A stretch of DNA of 64,000 bases from Stenotrophomonas beteli (GCF_001431665.1 NZ_LLXV01000055.1:62001-126000), one strand, 5' to 3'. Counted from the first letter of the stretch, positions 43,305 through 53,420 are shown. The notes: generated by a model from the sequence alone, not told the origin. Made by a program: numbers and translations.

Positions 43305-46025
43305 ATGAGTACCTACCACCTGCAGTCCGTGTTCCGTCCGCAGTCGGTCGCGGTGATCGGCGGCAGCCCGCGTGAGCGATCGGCCGGCCGTGCGGTGATG
43401 CGCAACCTGCGCGGCACCGGCTTCCCCGGCAAGGTGGCGTGGATCAATCCGCGGCACGCCGAGATCGACGGCATCCGCACGGTCAAGCGGCTGAAGGACC
43501 TGGACTGGGTGCCTGACCTGGTGGTGGTCACGGCACCAGCGGCAATCGTGCCGCAGGTGGTGCGCACCGCCGCCGAGCGTGGTGTGCAGGCCGCGATCAT
43601 CCTCACCGCGCACCTGGGCGAAGGCCCGGGCTCGCTGTCGGCGCAGGTGGAAGCGGTGGCACGCAAGCATGGCCTGCGCATCCTCGGCCCGCACTGCCTG
43701 GGCGTGATCGCGCCGCATGCGCGGCTCAACGCCAGCATCGCCGCGCATTTCCCGCAGGCCGGCGACCTCGCGCTGATCTCCGAATCCTCGGCCATTGCCG
43801 CTGCGCTGGTGGAGTGGGGCGTGGCCCGTTCGGTGGGCTTCTCGGCAGTGGTCTCGCTGGGCGACACGATGGATGTCGACTTCGGTGACCTGCTCGATTA
43901 CTTCGCCACCGACTACCGCACCCGCGCCATCCTGCTCTATGTCGAGCAGATCAAGGACGCGCGCAAGTTCATGTCGGCCGCGCGTGCCGCCGCGCGCGCC
44001 AAGCCGGTGGTAGTGGTGAAATCCGGCCGCGCCGAGCGGGTGCAGCCGGGCAGCCGTGATACCCATGTGCAGGCGTTGGCGCGCGCCGACGACGTGTATG
44101 GCGCCGCGTTCAACCGTGCCGGCCTGCTGCGCGTGGGCGCGCTGGACGAGCTGTTCACTGCTGCCGAATCGCTGGGCCGGTTGGGGACGTTCCCTGGCCG
44201 CCGCCTGGCCATTCTCAGCAATGGTGGTGGTGTCGGCCGGCTGGCCGTCGACCAGCTGGTGGCGTTGCGCGGCACCCTGGCACAGCTCTCCGACAGCACC
44301 GTGGAAACCCTGGACAAGGTGCTGCCGCAGGGCTGGTCGCGCAGCAATCCGGTCGACATCGTGGTCGATGCCGATGGCGAGCGTTACGCCGCGGCCATCG
44401 AGGCGCTGCTGGCCGACAACGAGAACGACGCGGTGATGGTGGTCAATGTGCCCACCGCATTCACCTCGTCTGCAGACGCTGCGCAGGCGCTGACCCGTAC
44501 GCTCGGCCTGCGTCCGCGTCACCACCGCGACAAGCCGGTGTTCGCGGTGTGGCTGGGCAACGATGACCGGGCCACCGCCACGCTGAACGCGGCACGCGTG
44601 CCGACCTACCCGACCGAGGCCGAAGCGGTACGTGGCTTCCAGCATATGGTGCGTTACCGCGAAGCGCAGAACGCGCTGATGGAAACGCCACCGAGCCTGC
44701 CGCAGGACTTCAATGTCGACGCGGCGGCCGCACGCGCGCTGGTCGATGCCGCGCTGGCCAACGGCCAGCAGTGGCTGGACCCGCTGGCCACGCATGAACT
44801 GCTCAAGGCCTATGGCATTCCGTCCGCGCCGGTGATGCATGCGCGCGATGCGCACGAGGCGATGGACCTGGCGCAGCCACTGCTGGAGCGTGGCGCCAGC
44901 GTGGCGCTGAAGATCCTGTCGCCGGACATCCCGCACAAGTCCGAAGTGGACGGCGTGCGCCTGAACCTGTCCACGCTGCCGGCGGTGCAGAGTGCGGCCA
45001 ACGCGATCCTGTCGCGCGCGCGCCAACTGCGTCCAGACGCGCGCATCGATGGCCTGCTGGTGCAGCCGACCATCGTCCGCCCGAAAGCGCGCGAACTGAT
45101 CGTCGGCATCGCTGACGACGCAACGTTCGGCCCGGTGATCGTGGTCGGTCGCGGTGGTACTGCGGTCGAAGTGATCAACGACAAGGCGCTGGCGCTGCCA
45201 CCGCTGGATCTGCGCCTGGCCCATGAGCTGATCGGCCAGACCCGTGCCTCGCGCATCCTCAAGGCCTACGGGGATGTGCCTGCCGCCGACGAGCGCGCAC
45301 TGGCATTGGCGCTGGTCAAGCTGGCACAGCTGGCCGCCGACATCCCCGAAGTGCGTACGCTGGACATCAATCCGTTGCTGGTCGACGGCAAGGGCATCCT
45401 CGCCCTCGACGCACGCGTGGCGGTGGCGCCGTCGCGCATCCTGCACAAGGGCCGTGGCCATCCGCGCTTCTCGGTGTTCCCGTACCCGAAGGAGTGGGAG
45501 CGCACGATCGAACTGTCCGATGGCGGCCGCGCCTTTGTTCGCCCGGTGCGGCCGGAAGACGATGCGCTGTTCCGTGCGTTCTTCGCCCGCGTCAGCGACG
45601 AGGATCTGCGCCTGCGCTTTTTCCAGTCAGTGAAGCACTTCAGCCATGAGTTCATCGCGCGCCTGACCCAGCTCGACTACGCGCGCTCCATCGCACTGGT
45701 GGCGATCGAACCACGCAGCGGCGAAATGCTCGGCGCGGTGCGCCTGCACGCCGATGCCGATTACCACCGCGGCGAGTACGGCATCCTGATCCGCTCGGAC
45801 CTGAAGGGCCACGGCATCGGCTGGCGGCTGATGGCGATCATGATCGAGTACGCCAAGTGGCTGGGCCTGGACGTGGTCGAAGGCCAGGTGCTGCGCGAGA
45901 ACAGCACCATGCTGGCGATGTGCCAGAGCCTGGGCTTCAAGACCCGGCTCGACCCGGACGATCCGACGGTAATGGTGGTGACCCTGCCGGTGCAGCAGGT
46001 CGAGGTGCCCGAAACCCCTCTGTAG
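43305..46025 (+). CDS. Pat-type protein: acyl-CoA synthetase (ADP-forming) with GNAT acetyltransferase domain
   Basis: A 906-residue fusion. Residues 1 to about 700 resemble ADP-forming acetyl-CoA synthetase: CoA-binding (FRPQSVAVIGGSPRERSAG), succinyl-CoA ligase-like flavodoxin domain (RRLAILSNGGGVGRLAVDQL), and an ATP-grasp domain (KILSPDIPHKSEVDGVRL, VGRGGTAVEVINDKALALPP). From about 740 a GNAT domain follows (RAFVRPVRPEDDALFRAFF; EYGILIRSDLKGHGIGWRLM is the acetyl-CoA loop). The same layout is seen in YfiQ/Pat, which acetylates lysines of metabolic enzymes such as Acs. The synthetase part may be inactive, as in Pat. Its stop codon lies within the following SMAG element. Confidence 0.9.
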   Translation: MSTYHLQSVFRPQSVAVIGGSPRERSAGRAVMRNLRGTGFPGKVAWINPRHAEIDGIRTVKRLKDLDWVPDLVVVTAPAAIVPQVVRTAAERGVQAAIILTAHLGEGPGSLSAQVEAVARKHGLRILGPHCLGVIAPHARLNASIAAHFPQAGDLALISESSAIAAALVEWGVARSVGFSAVVSLGDTMDVDFGDLLDYFATDYRTRAILLYVEQIKDARKFMSAARAAARAKPVVVVKSGRAERVQPGSRDTHVQALARADDVYGAAFNRAGLLRVGALDELFTAAESLGRLGTFPGRRLAILSNGGGVGRLAVDQLVALRGTLAQLSDSTVETLDKVLPQGWSRSNPVDIVVDADGERYAAAIEALLADNENDAVMVVNVPTAFTSSADAAQALTRTLGLRPRHHRDKPVFAVWLGNDDRATATLNAARVPTYPTEAEAVRGFQHMVRYREAQNALMETPPSLPQDFNVDAAAARALVDAALANGQQWLDPLATHELLKAYGIPSAPVMHARDAHEAMDLAQPLLERGASVALKILSPDIPHKSEVDGVRLNLSTLPAVQSAANAILSRARQLRPDARIDGLLVQPTIVRPKARELIVGIADDATFGPVIVVGRGGTAVEVINDKALALPPLDLRLAHELIGQTRASRILKAYGDVPAADERALALALVKLAQLAADIPEVRTLDINPLLVDGKGILALDARVAVAPSRILHKGRGHPRFSVFPYPKEWERTIELSDGGRAFVRPVRPEDDALFRAFFARVSDEDLRLRFFQSVKHFSHEFIARLTQLDYARSIALVAIEPRSGEMLGAVRLHADADYHRGEYGILIRSDLKGHGIGWRLMAIMIEYAKWLGLDVVEGQVLRENSTMLAMCQSLGFKTRLDPDDPTVMVVTLPVQQVEVPETPL

Positions 46026-46094
46026 AGCCGAGCCCACGCTCGGTTGCCCTGCATCACACGGGCACGCCTGAGCCGAGCATGGGCTCGGCTCTAC
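46022..46094. repeat. Paired SMAG repeat that supplies the stop codon of the upstream gene
   Basis: GTAGAGCCGAGCCCACGCTCGG, a spacer, then a CCGAGCATGGGCTCGGCTCTAC copy. The TAG at 46023-46025, inside the GTAG head, is the stop codon of the Pat-type gene. Confidence 0.8.
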
Positions 46095-46097
46095 AGC

Positions 46098-46478
46098 TCA
46101 CCGCAACGGTTCCACCACCACCGCCGTGCCATAGCACAGCACCTCGGTCAGCCCGGTCATCACATCGGTGGCGTCGTAGCGCATGCCGATGATCGCGTTG
46201 GCGCCCAGCTGCCGCGCGTGCTTGACCATGTCGCGGGAGGTTTCCTCACGGGCCTGTTCGCACAGCTCGGTGTAGATGGTGATGTTGCCGCCGAAGAGGG
46301 TCTGGATGCCGCCGAGGAAGTTGCCGACGATCGAGCGCGAGCGCACGGTGATGCCGCGCACCACGCCCAGGTTGCGCACGACGCGGTGCCCGGGCAGCTC
46401 GAAGGCCGTGGTAACCAGCGCGTCGTCGAAGCGCAGTGTGGGCGGGGAAGGTGAGCCGCTGTTGTAGGGGTCTGCCAT
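46098..46478 (-). CDS. YbjQ/DUF74 family protein
   Basis: A 126-residue soluble protein. Typical parts are [40 protein letters not shown], and [17 protein letters not shown]. YbjQ-like proteins form pentamers, and a heavy-metal role has been suggested but is not proven. ATG 46478 is taken because residues from an earlier start would run through the neighbouring repeat. Its gene lies between repeats. Confidence 0.88.
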   Translation of the reverse strand: MADPYNSGSPSPPTLRFDDALVTTAFELPGHRVVRNLGVVRGITVRSRSIVGNFLGGIQTLFGGNITIYTELCEQAREETSRDMVKHARQLGANAIIGMRYDATDVMTGLTEVLCYGTAVVVEPLR

Positions 46479-46503
46479 GGTCGCGTCCGTATCGCTGCCT
46501 TCT

Positions 46504-46560
46504 GTAGAGTCGAGCCATGCTCGACGGGCTGTGCAGCCGTCGAGCATGGCTGGACTCTAC
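46504..46560. repeat. GTAG/SMAG-type paired repeat
   Basis: GTAGAGTCGAGCCATGCTCGAC, centre GGGCTGTGCAGCC, and a nearly perfect inverted copy ending ACTCTAC. It lies in the divergent promoter region of the ybjQ-like and hydrolase genes. Confidence 0.75.
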
Positions 46561-46617
46561 AATGCAACCACCCGTTGCGGCATGGCTCCGTCACCGTGAT
46601 GGCGCGACAATACCCCC

Positions 46618-47331
46618 ATGACCGATCGCATCCCCCTGTTGCTGCTGCCCGGCCTGCTCAACGATGCCGAGCTCTGGCGCGCGCAGCTGGCTGACCTGGC
46701 CGACATCGCCGATTGCACGGTGGGCGACCAGACCCGTGGCGAGACCCTGCAGGCGGTGGCCGAGGACGTGCTGGCGCAGGCGCCGGAGCGCTTCGCCCTG
46801 GCCGGTTTCTCGCTGGGCGGTTTCGTCGCGCAGCAGATCCTGCGCATCGCACCGGAACGCGTGCTGCAGCTGGCGCTGATCGACACCTCGATCCATGCCG
46901 ATTCGCCGGAACGTGCCGAGCAGCGCCGCAGCCAACGTGCCAGCGTGCGCCTGCCAGGAAAATTCCACGGCTTCGGCGATGTGCTGATGCGCAGCTACAT
47001 CGATGCCTCGCGGCTGGACGACTACGTGCTGGTGCAGCGCGTGCGCGACATGACCGCTCGCCTGGGCGCAGACGTGTTCCTGCGCCAGAGTGCGCTGGAG
47101 CGCCGCGACGGCCATGACGTGCTGGCCGGTTACCGCGATCCGCTGCTGATCGTGTGCGGTGCCAACGATCGCATCACGCCGCTGGCGGTGAGCGAGGAGA
47201 TGCACGCGATGGTGCCGCACTCGCAGCTGGTGGTAGTGCCCGACTGCGGGCACCTGGCACCGATGGAGAAACCGGACGAAGTGAGTGCGGCGATGCGTGG
47301 GTGGTTGCTGCAGGGCGGGAGGTCGCGCTGA
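46618..47331 (+). CDS. Alpha/beta hydrolase
   Basis: A 237-residue alpha/beta hydrolase. The oxyanion region is LLLLPGLLNDAELW; the nucleophile Ser is in GFSLGGFVAQ near residue 65; the acid is in VCGANDRITPL (about 183) and the His in DCGHLAPMEKP (about 210). The triad is complete. There is no signal peptide. It looks like esterase/BioH-like members, but the substrate cannot be told. Confidence 0.88.
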   Translation: MTDRIPLLLLPGLLNDAELWRAQLADLADIADCTVGDQTRGETLQAVAEDVLAQAPERFALAGFSLGGFVAQQILRIAPERVLQLALIDTSIHADSPERAEQRRSQRASVRLPGKFHGFGDVLMRSYIDASRLDDYVLVQRVRDMTARLGADVFLRQSALERRDGHDVLAGYRDPLLIVCGANDRITPLAVSEEMHAMVPHSQLVVVPDCGHLAPMEKPDEVSAAMRGWLLQGGRSR

Positions 47332-47338
47332 CCGTCCG

Positions 47339-47413
47339 GTAGGTGCCGACCTTGGTCGGCACGGTGTTCCATCGATCTATCCGACGTCTGCGCCGACCAA
47401 GGTCGGCGTCTAC
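47339..47413. repeat. GTAG-type paired repeat
   Basis: GTAGGTGCCGACCTTGGTCG...GCAC, a spacer of about 30 bases, then GCCGACCAAGGTCGGCGTCTAC, an inverted pair between convergent genes. Confidence 0.75.
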
Positions 47414-47440
47414 CAGAGCAGTTGCGCGCCGTCGTTGGAA

Positions 47441-48250
47441 TCAATCCCAGGCCGGCGCGATGCCTTCCGGGTTGGCCAGGCGGTGCCCACGATCCAGCTT
47501 GGCGATCTGCGCCATGTCTTCGTCAGTCAGGCGGATGGCCGCCGCTTCCAGGTTGCTGGCCAGGTTCTCGCGCCGGGTCGAAGACGGAATGACCGAGAAG
47601 CCCTGCTGCAGCGCCCAGGCCAGCGCGATCTGCGCCGGCGTGGCCTGATGGCGGCCGGCGATGGCCTGGATCACCGGGTCCTTGATCACCTCACCATAGG
47701 CCAGGCTCATGTAGGCGGTGATGTGGATGCCGTTGTCCTGCAGGAACTTCACCAGCAGGCGGTTCTGCAGGTAGGGGTGGATCTCGATCTGGTTGGTGGC
47801 GATGGCCTCGGCACCGAGGATCTCGATCACCTTGCGGGTCTGCGCGATGGTGAAGTTGGAGATGCCGATCTCGCGGGCCAAGCCCTGCGCCTTGGCCTCG
47901 GCCAGCGCCGGCAGGTACTCCTCCATCGGCACGTCGACCTTGTCGTTCGGCGAGGGCCAGTGGATCAGTGCCAGGTCGACCCGGTCGGTGCGCAGCTTTT
48001 CCAGGCTGGTACGCAGGCTGGCCAGCAGCGCATCGCGCTTGAACTCGGTGATCCACACCTTGGTGGTCAGGTAAAGATCATCACGCGCTACGCCGGACTC
48101 GGCGATGGCCTGGCCGACTTCGGCTTCGTTGCCATAGATCTGCGCGGTATCGATGGCGCGGTAGCCGACGTCCAGCGCGTCGCGCACCGAGTCGATCACG
48201 GTCTGGCCCTTCAGGCGGAAGGTGCCGAGGCCAAAAGCGGGGACAGTCAT
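47441..48250 (-). CDS. dkgB: Aldo/keto reductase, 2,5-diketo-D-gluconate reductase B type
   Basis: A 269-residue NADPH-dependent aldo/keto reductase. It matches DkgB of E. coli very closely in segments: [78 protein letters not shown]. The catalytic set Asp-Tyr-Lys-His is present ([19 protein letters not shown]). It starts at ATG 48250; a more distant start would add a Pro/Ser-rich tail with no support. It lies downstream of the MFS gene on the same strand (103 bases). Confidence 0.92.
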   Translation of the reverse strand: MTVPAFGLGTFRLKGQTVIDSVRDALDVGYRAIDTAQIYGNEAEVGQAIAESGVARDDLYLTTKVWITEFKRDALLASLRTSLEKLRTDRVDLALIHWPSPNDKVDVPMEEYLPALAEAKAQGLAREIGISNFTIAQTRKVIEILGAEAIATNQIEIHPYLQNRLLVKFLQDNGIHITAYMSLAYGEVIKDPVIQAIAGRHQATPAQIALAWALQQGFSVIPSSTRRENLASNLEAAAIRLTDEDMAQIAKLDRGHRLANPEGIAPAWD

Positions 48251-48353
48251 GGGGGACTCCACTGGGGAAGGAAAAGGCGATGAAGGGAAAGGGTAGGGCA
48301 GGCGATGTCGGCATGCCGGCAACGGTGCATTGCGCGACCGGCACGACCGCCGC

Positions 48354-49568
48354 TCAATGCCCCGCCGCGGCGATGCCCTCGGCTCGGTCGTCGATGCCAT
48401 CGCGGCGGTCCAGGCGGCCGCTGAGCACGGTCAGCGCGTAGGCGCCCACCACCACCAGCGCGCCCAGCCAGGGCGTATGCATCAGGCCGATGTGCTCCAC
48501 TACCAGGCCACCCAGCGAAGCGCCCAGCGCGATGCCGATGTTGAACGCGGCGATGTTCAGGCCCGAGGCCACGTCGGTGGCCTGCGGCGCATAGCGCTGG
48601 GCCTGCTTGACCACGTAGACCTGCAGGCCGGGCACGTTGCCGAACGCCACCGCACCCAGTGCCAGCACCGTCAGCAGCATCAGCCAGGTGTTGTAGGCGG
48701 TGAAGGTGAGCACGAACAGCACGACGGCCAACAGGGCGAAGATGCGCTTCAGTGCCGGCACCGGACCCATCCGGTCGGCCAGGCGGCCGCCCCACAGGTT
48801 GCCGATCGCCACCGACACGCCGTACACCAGCAGCACCAGGCTGACCGCATTGGCGGAGAAGCCGGTGACGTCCTGCAGGATCGGCGCCAGGTAGGTGAAG
48901 GCCAGGAACGTGCCGCCGTAGCCCAGCGCGGTCATCGCATAGACCAGCAACAGGCGCGGCTGCGCCAGCACGGCCAGCTGCTGGCGGAAACTGGCCGGCA
49001 CGCTCTGCGGCAGGTGGCGCGGCACGAACAGCAGTGCTCCCAGCAGTGCGACCAGGCCCAGCGCGGCCACGGCCAGGAAGGTGGCGCGCCAGCCCAGGTG
49101 CTGGCCGATGAAGGTGCCCAGCGGCACACCGGTCACCAGCGCCACGGTCAGGCCGGTGAACATGATGGCGATCGCGCTGGCCGCCTTCTCCTTCGGCACC
49201 ACCGCGGTGGCGATGATCGAGCCGATCGAGAAGAACACGCCGTGGGCGAGGCCGGTGAGGATGCGCGCGGCGATCAGCGAGGTGTAACCCGGCGCCATGA
49301 ATGCGATGACGTTGCCGACGGTGAACAGCACCATCAGCGCCACCAGCAGCTGCTTGCGCGGCACGCGGCCGGTCAGCGCGGTCAGTACCGGCGCGCCGAT
49401 AGCCACGCCCAGCGCGTACAGCGAGACCAGCAGGCCGGCCGAAGGCAGGCTGACGTGCAGGTCGGCGGCAATGGTCGGGATCAGGCCGACGATGACGAAC
49501 TCGGTGGTGCCGATGGCGAAAGCACCCAGGGTCAAGGCCAGCAGTGCAAGGGGAATGCCACGGATCAT
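48354..49568 (-). CDS. MFS transporter, DHA1/AraJ-like
   Basis: A 404-residue exporter with about 12 helices. It begins [29 protein letters not shown], the hallmark of the AraJ/YdhP/NepI group, with GRVPRKQ in the loop between helices 2 and 3 and [13 protein letters not shown] in the middle loop. The natural substrate is not known; members export sugars, nucleosides or drugs. ATG 49568 is divergent from the LysR gene at 49674 (105 bases), a typical regulator-target pair. Confidence 0.9.
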   Translation of the reverse strand: MIRGIPLALLALTLGAFAIGTTEFVIVGLIPTIAADLHVSLPSAGLLVSLYALGVAIGAPVLTALTGRVPRKQLLVALMVLFTVGNVIAFMAPGYTSLIAARILTGLAHGVFFSIGSIIATAVVPKEKAASAIAIMFTGLTVALVTGVPLGTFIGQHLGWRATFLAVAALGLVALLGALLFVPRHLPQSVPASFRQQLAVLAQPRLLLVYAMTALGYGGTFLAFTYLAPILQDVTGFSANAVSLVLLVYGVSVAIGNLWGGRLADRMGPVPALKRIFALLAVVLFVLTFTAYNTWLMLLTVLALGAVAFGNVPGLQVYVVKQAQRYAPQATDVASGLNIAAFNIGIALGASLGGLVVEHIGLMHTPWLGALVVVGAYALTVLSGRLDRRDGIDDRAEGIAAAGH

Positions 49569-49673
49569 GGCAGGCTCCGAAGGGAAGGAAGGCGCGCAGT
49601 GTGCGCGGCGCACCTTTGCCGAAAAACCGGCCTTCACGCCAATCACTCTTGCCTGGTGGTCAATAATGGCGGC

Positions 49674-50576
49674 ATGAAGACCACCCTCGACGAAATGCAG
49701 GCCTTCCTGGCCGTCATCGACAGCGGCTCGATCAGCGCCGCCGCCGAACAGCTGGGGCAGACCCCCTCCGGCGTCAGCCGCGCACTGGGCCGGCTGGAGG
49801 AAAAGCTGGGCACCACCCTGCTGACCCGCACCACGCGCCGCCTGCACCTGACCGCCGAGGGTGAGGCCTACCTGCGCCATGCGCGGGCGATCATCGACGC
49901 GGTGGAATCGGCCGAGGAACAGATGGCGGCGCGTCGCGAGCGCCCGGCCGGGCGCCTGCGCGTGGACGCGGCGATGCCCTTCGTGCTGCACGTGATCGCA
50001 CCGCTGGTGGCCGGCTACCGCGCGCGCTACCCGGAGGTGCAGCTGGAGTTGAACAGCTCCGAACGCTATATCGACCTGCTGGAACGGCGCACGGACCTGG
50101 CCATCCGCATCGGTCCGCTGGCCGACTCGACGCTGCATGCGCGCTCGCTGGGACGCTGCCGGCTGCAGCTGGTCGCCAGCCCGGCCTATCTGGCCACGCA
50201 CGGTGAGCCAGCCAGCGTGGCGGCGCTGGGTCAGCACACCCTGCTGGGCTTCAATGAGCCGGAGTCGCTGAACCGCTGGCCGTTGCCGGGCGATGCCGAG
50301 GGTCAGTTGCTGGTACGCCCGGATATCGCCGTATCCAGCGGCGAAACCCTGCGCCGGCTGGCGGTGGAAGGCGTGGGCATCAGCTGCCTGTCCGATTTCG
50401 TCACCGATCGCGACCGTGCCGCGGGCACCCTGGTACCGGTGCTGGCGGCGCAGACGCTGGATGTGTACCAGCCGATCCATGCGGTGTATTACCGCAACAC
50501 CGCGGTATCGGCGCGGATCAGCTCGTTCCTGGATTACCTGGGTGATGCGATGGCGAAGAGCGATTACCTGCGCTGA
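49674..50576 (+). CDS. LysR-type transcriptional regulator
   Basis: A 300-residue LysR regulator. The winged helix-turn-helix is MKTTLDEMQAFLAVIDSGSI to SAAAEQLGQTPSGVSRALGRLEEKLGTTLLTR. The effector domain includes LRVDAAMPFVLHVIAPLV and SSERYIDLLERRTDLAIRIG. It belongs to the subgroup near AaeR/PtxR-like regulators (DLAIRIGPL). It probably controls the divergent MFS gene, maybe also dkgB. The effector is unknown. Confidence 0.92.
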   Translation: MKTTLDEMQAFLAVIDSGSISAAAEQLGQTPSGVSRALGRLEEKLGTTLLTRTTRRLHLTAEGEAYLRHARAIIDAVESAEEQMAARRERPAGRLRVDAAMPFVLHVIAPLVAGYRARYPEVQLELNSSERYIDLLERRTDLAIRIGPLADSTLHARSLGRCRLQLVASPAYLATHGEPASVAALGQHTLLGFNEPESLNRWPLPGDAEGQLLVRPDIAVSSGETLRRLAVEGVGISCLSDFVTDRDRAAGTLVPVLAAQTLDVYQPIHAVYYRNTAVSARISSFLDYLGDAMAKSDYLR

Positions 50577-50585
50577 GGGTTGCAG

Positions 50586-50655
50586 CCGGGTTGCCGGCCA
50601 GCGGCCGGCACTACCGTTCATCACGAGGGTAGTGCCGGCCGCTCGCCGGCAACCG
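50586..50655. repeat. Inverted repeat, CCGGGTTGCCGGCC type
   Basis: CCGGGTTGCCGGCCAGCGGC...CACTACC and GGTAGTGCCGGCCGCTCGCC...CCGG form a large inverted pair with a short centre. The GGTAGTGCCGGC unit is a GTAG-family variant. It stands between convergent genes and may end both transcripts. Confidence 0.7.
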
Positions 50656-50661
50656 GATCAA

Positions 50662-52782
50662 TCAGGCCGCGCGCGCCAACGCATCCCTCGCTGCCGCCGT
50701 GGTCGACAGGTCGAACACATCCACCGCATCGATCAGCCGGTTCGCCTGCTGTTCCAGACTGCGCGCGGCGGCGCTGGCTTCCTCCACCAACGCGGCATTC
50801 TGCTGGGTGGTGCCGTCCATCTGGATCACGGTCTGGCTGACCTGTTCGATGCCCGCGCTCTGCTCCTGCGAGGCGGCGGAGATCTCGGCCATGATGTCGG
50901 TCACGCGCTGCACCGACGCCACGATCTCGGCCATGGTGTCACCGGCCTCGCGCACGCGCTGTGCACCGTGCCCCACCTGTTCCACCGAGGCTTCGATCAG
51001 CGCCTTGATCTCCTTGGCGGCTGCGGCCGAGCGCTGCGCCAGCGTGCGCACTTCACTGGCGACCACCGCGAAGCCACGGCCCTGTTCGCCGGCGCGTGCC
51101 GCTTCCACCGCCGCGTTCAATGCCAGGATGTTGGTCTGGAAGGCGATGCCATCGATCACGCTGATGATCTCGGCGATCTGCCGCGACGAGGTCTCGATGG
51201 CGCCCATTGTCGCCACCACCTGGCCGACCACGCTGCCGCCCTGCGAGGCGACCGCATGCGCGCCGATCGCCAGCTGGTTGGCCTGGCGCGCATGTTCGGC
51301 GTTCTGGCGCACGGTGGAGGTCAGTTCCTCCATCGACGCGGCGGTCTCTTCCAGGTTGGCCGCCTGCTGCTCGGTACGGCGCGACAGGTCGTTGTTGCCT
51401 GCGGCAATCTCTGCCGCCGCGCTGTGGATGCTGCCGGAGGCGTGCTTGATGTCAGTGACGATGGTCGCCAGTTGCGCGGCGGTGGTGTTGGCGTCGCCGG
51501 CAATACGTGCGAACACGCCCTGGAAATCGCCGTGCATGCGCGCGCCGAGGCGGCCATCGGCAATTGCGCGCAACATGCTGGAGACCTCGCCAAGGTTCAG
51601 TTCGGTGGTCTGCATCAGACGGTTCAGACCGTCGACCATCGCGCGGAAATCATGCTCGAAGCGCGCGCTGTCGCCGCGCTGGCTGAAGTCACCGGCGGCG
51701 GCCGCTTCGGCCAGGCGGCGGATCTCACCATTGATCATGCCGAGGTTGCGCTTGGCCATGTCCAGCGCCTCGGTGATCACTGCCTTCTCGCCGGGCAGGC
51801 GTTCCATGTCCTGGCTGAGGTCGCCGATCGCATAGCGGCCCATGATCGCGATCGCGCGCATCTTGACCTGGATATGCGCATCGACCAGAGCATTGCTGTC
51901 GGCCACCATCGCGCCGAACGCACCGGGGAAGGCGCTGGCATCCATGCGGTGGCTGATGCTGCCGGCTTCATGCGCCTGTGCCATCGCGGCCTGGGCATCC
52001 AGCACACCGCGCAGTGTCGATTGCACTGCCTGCATGGCCTGCGCGAGGCGGCCGATCTCGTCGCGGCTGCGCACCTGCACCACGTGCTGCAGGTCGCCGA
52101 CAGCCACGGCGCGCGCAGCGGCTTCCACCGCCAGCACCGGCTGCACCACCGCACGCCGCAGCCACCAGGCCAGGCCCATCAGCAGCAGCACCGCAGCCAG
52201 TACGGTCAGTGCCGCGCACAGCAGCAGGGTCTGCCGCGCCTGTTGCGAACGCGCGGCCACGGCTGCTTCGGCCACCTGCGCGGCGTGCGTGCTCAGCGCA
52301 TCCAGTGCCGACGCCGCCGGGCGATCCTTGCCGCGCACCAGGGTGTCGCCCGCGGCAGGCGCGTAGCCGGCCTCGGCGAAGGCCTGCAGCGCGCCGTGGT
52401 AGTCCTGCTGCAGCTGCGCATGCAGGCCGACGAACGTCTGCGCCTGCTCTCGCGTGCGTGCATCGGGGCTGCTGGCCAGGCCCTTGGCCAACTGCTGGAC
52501 CAGGCGGCCTTCGCTGTCGAAGGCGTCCAGGTGCCGCTTGCGCAGCGCGTCATCGTGGCCGCGCAGCAGCACATTCTTCCATTCCTGCACCTGGCCGCGG
52601 AACTCGCGCTGCAGGCGTTCGGCGTCGCGGCTGTGCGCGACTTCGGGCGGAACCTCGGTGGACAGTTTCAACCAGGCAGACGCCAGGCCGGCCAGGGCGC
52701 ACAGCAGAACCACAGCCAAGCCAATGGAAACCGCGCCGAGCAGCTTGGACTGCAGCCGCGGCGCACGGGTGGACGCATTCAT
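50662..52782 (-). CDS. Methyl-accepting chemotaxis protein
   Basis: A 706-residue chemoreceptor. ATG 52782 puts a first membrane helix at about residues 13-33 ([21 protein letters not shown]), then a helical periplasmic sensor part of about 150 residues, a second helix near 190-210 ([21 protein letters not shown]), HAMP ([22 protein letters not shown]), a second HAMP-like segment, and the signalling domain with [20 protein letters not shown] and [20 protein letters not shown]. The signal is unknown; there is no C-terminal CheR-binding NWETF peptide. No che genes lie nearby. Confidence 0.92.
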   Translation of the reverse strand: MNASTRAPRLQSKLLGAVSIGLAVVLLCALAGLASAWLKLSTEVPPEVAHSRDAERLQREFRGQVQEWKNVLLRGHDDALRKRHLDAFDSEGRLVQQLAKGLASSPDARTREQAQTFVGLHAQLQQDYHGALQAFAEAGYAPAAGDTLVRGKDRPAASALDALSTHAAQVAEAAVAARSQQARQTLLLCAALTVLAAVLLLMGLAWWLRRAVVQPVLAVEAAARAVAVGDLQHVVQVRSRDEIGRLAQAMQAVQSTLRGVLDAQAAMAQAHEAGSISHRMDASAFPGAFGAMVADSNALVDAHIQVKMRAIAIMGRYAIGDLSQDMERLPGEKAVITEALDMAKRNLGMINGEIRRLAEAAAAGDFSQRGDSARFEHDFRAMVDGLNRLMQTTELNLGEVSSMLRAIADGRLGARMHGDFQGVFARIAGDANTTAAQLATIVTDIKHASGSIHSAAAEIAAGNNDLSRRTEQQAANLEETAASMEELTSTVRQNAEHARQANQLAIGAHAVASQGGSVVGQVVATMGAIETSSRQIAEIISVIDGIAFQTNILALNAAVEAARAGEQGRGFAVVASEVRTLAQRSAAAAKEIKALIEASVEQVGHGAQRVREAGDTMAEIVASVQRVTDIMAEISAASQEQSAGIEQVSQTVIQMDGTTQQNAALVEEASAAARSLEQQANRLIDAVDVFDLSTTAAARDALARAA

Positions 52783-52847
52783 GGGGGCACTCTCGGGAAG
52801 GGGCGATGCGGTATCGACCGGAGTCGACCGCCTCTGAAGTGCGATAG

Positions 52848-52877
52848 ACATCACATTAGCGTTTCGTTTAGTGATGT
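52848..52877. promoter_or_regulatory. Inverted repeat upstream of the chemoreceptor gene
   Basis: ACATCAC (52848-52854) and GTGATGT (52871-52877) are perfect inverted copies separated by 16 bases of AT-rich DNA. The site is 66 bases before the chemoreceptor start and could bind a regulator of the chemoreceptor or of the divergent Rrf2 gene. Confidence 0.4.
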
Positions 52878-52929
52878 GAAGGAGATGTTTCATAGGACAG
52901 ATGTGTCCATATGGAACGAAAGCAGACTC

Positions 52930-52966
52930 TCGACAGGGGATTTAAATGTAACTATTGTTGTTACAT
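52930..52966 (+). promoter_or_regulatory. Rrf2 gene promoter with embedded operator
   Basis: TCGACA (52930-52935), 17 bases, then TATTGT (52953-52958) make a good sigma-70 promoter. The -10 lies in the centre of a perfect inverted repeat ATGTAAC-TATTGTT-GTTACAT (52946-52966). The predicted transcription start falls at or beside the ATG at 52965, so the mRNA may lack a leader. No Shine-Dalgarno sequence is seen near this ATG. Confidence 0.6.
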
Positions 52967-53420
52967 GAAATCAGCCAACCCGCTCTCCGACGCGCTGCAC
53001 GTGATGGCCCATCTGGTTGGCCAGCCCGGGCCGCGCACCTCCGAACAGCTGGCCGCGTGCCTGCCAACCCACCCGGTGGTGATCCGCCGCCTGCTGGCCC
53101 AGATGCACAGGGCCGGGCTGGTGCACAGCACGCGCGGCCATGGTGGCGGCAGCCAGCTGGCACGCGATGCCGCGGCGATCACCCTGCACGACATCTACCT
53201 CGCGGTGGGGGCGCCTGCGCTGGTCCAGGCCGGCACGCGCGATGCCGGCCGTGGTTGCCCGATCCAGCAACTGGTCAACAACGCCCTGCTGGAGGGCGCG
53301 CGCGAGGCGCAGCGGCTGCTGGAAGCGCGCCTGCAGGCGACCACGCTGGACCAGCTCGGCGCCGACTTCGCACGCCACCTTGCCCATCACCGCTCCCTGG
53401 AAGGTCATCATGAATCCTGA
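52965..53420 (+). CDS. Rrf2 family transcriptional regulator
   Basis: A 151-residue Rrf2-type repressor. ANPLSDALHVMAHLV is the typical first helix; EQLAACLPTHPVVIRRLLAQM is the helix-turn-helix; STRGHGGGSQLARDAAAITLHDIYLAV the wing and next helix. The three-Cys Fe-S motif of NsrR/IscR is missing (only ACLP and GCPI Cys remain), so it is nearer to YwnA-like members that sense by thiols or small molecules. I chose ATG 52965 over 52911 because the family starts here. It overlaps the flavoprotein gene by 11 bases, so it likely controls it. Confidence 0.88.
   Translation: MKSANPLSDALHVMAHLVGQPGPRTSEQLAACLPTHPVVIRRLLAQMHRAGLVHSTRGHGGGSQLARDAAAITLHDIYLAVGAPALVQAGTRDAGRGCPIQQLVNNALLEGAREAQRLLEARLQATTLDQLGADFARHLAHHRSLEGHHES

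Noticed and set aside
48354-50624. A 756-codon minus-strand frame for the MFS transporter
   Set aside because: The first 352 codons run antisense to the LysR gene; the transporter fold begins at ATG 49568.
52911-52964. Upstream ATG start for the Rrf2 gene
   Set aside because: It adds 18 residues outside the family fold, has no ribosome-binding site, and would be read through the promoter and operator.
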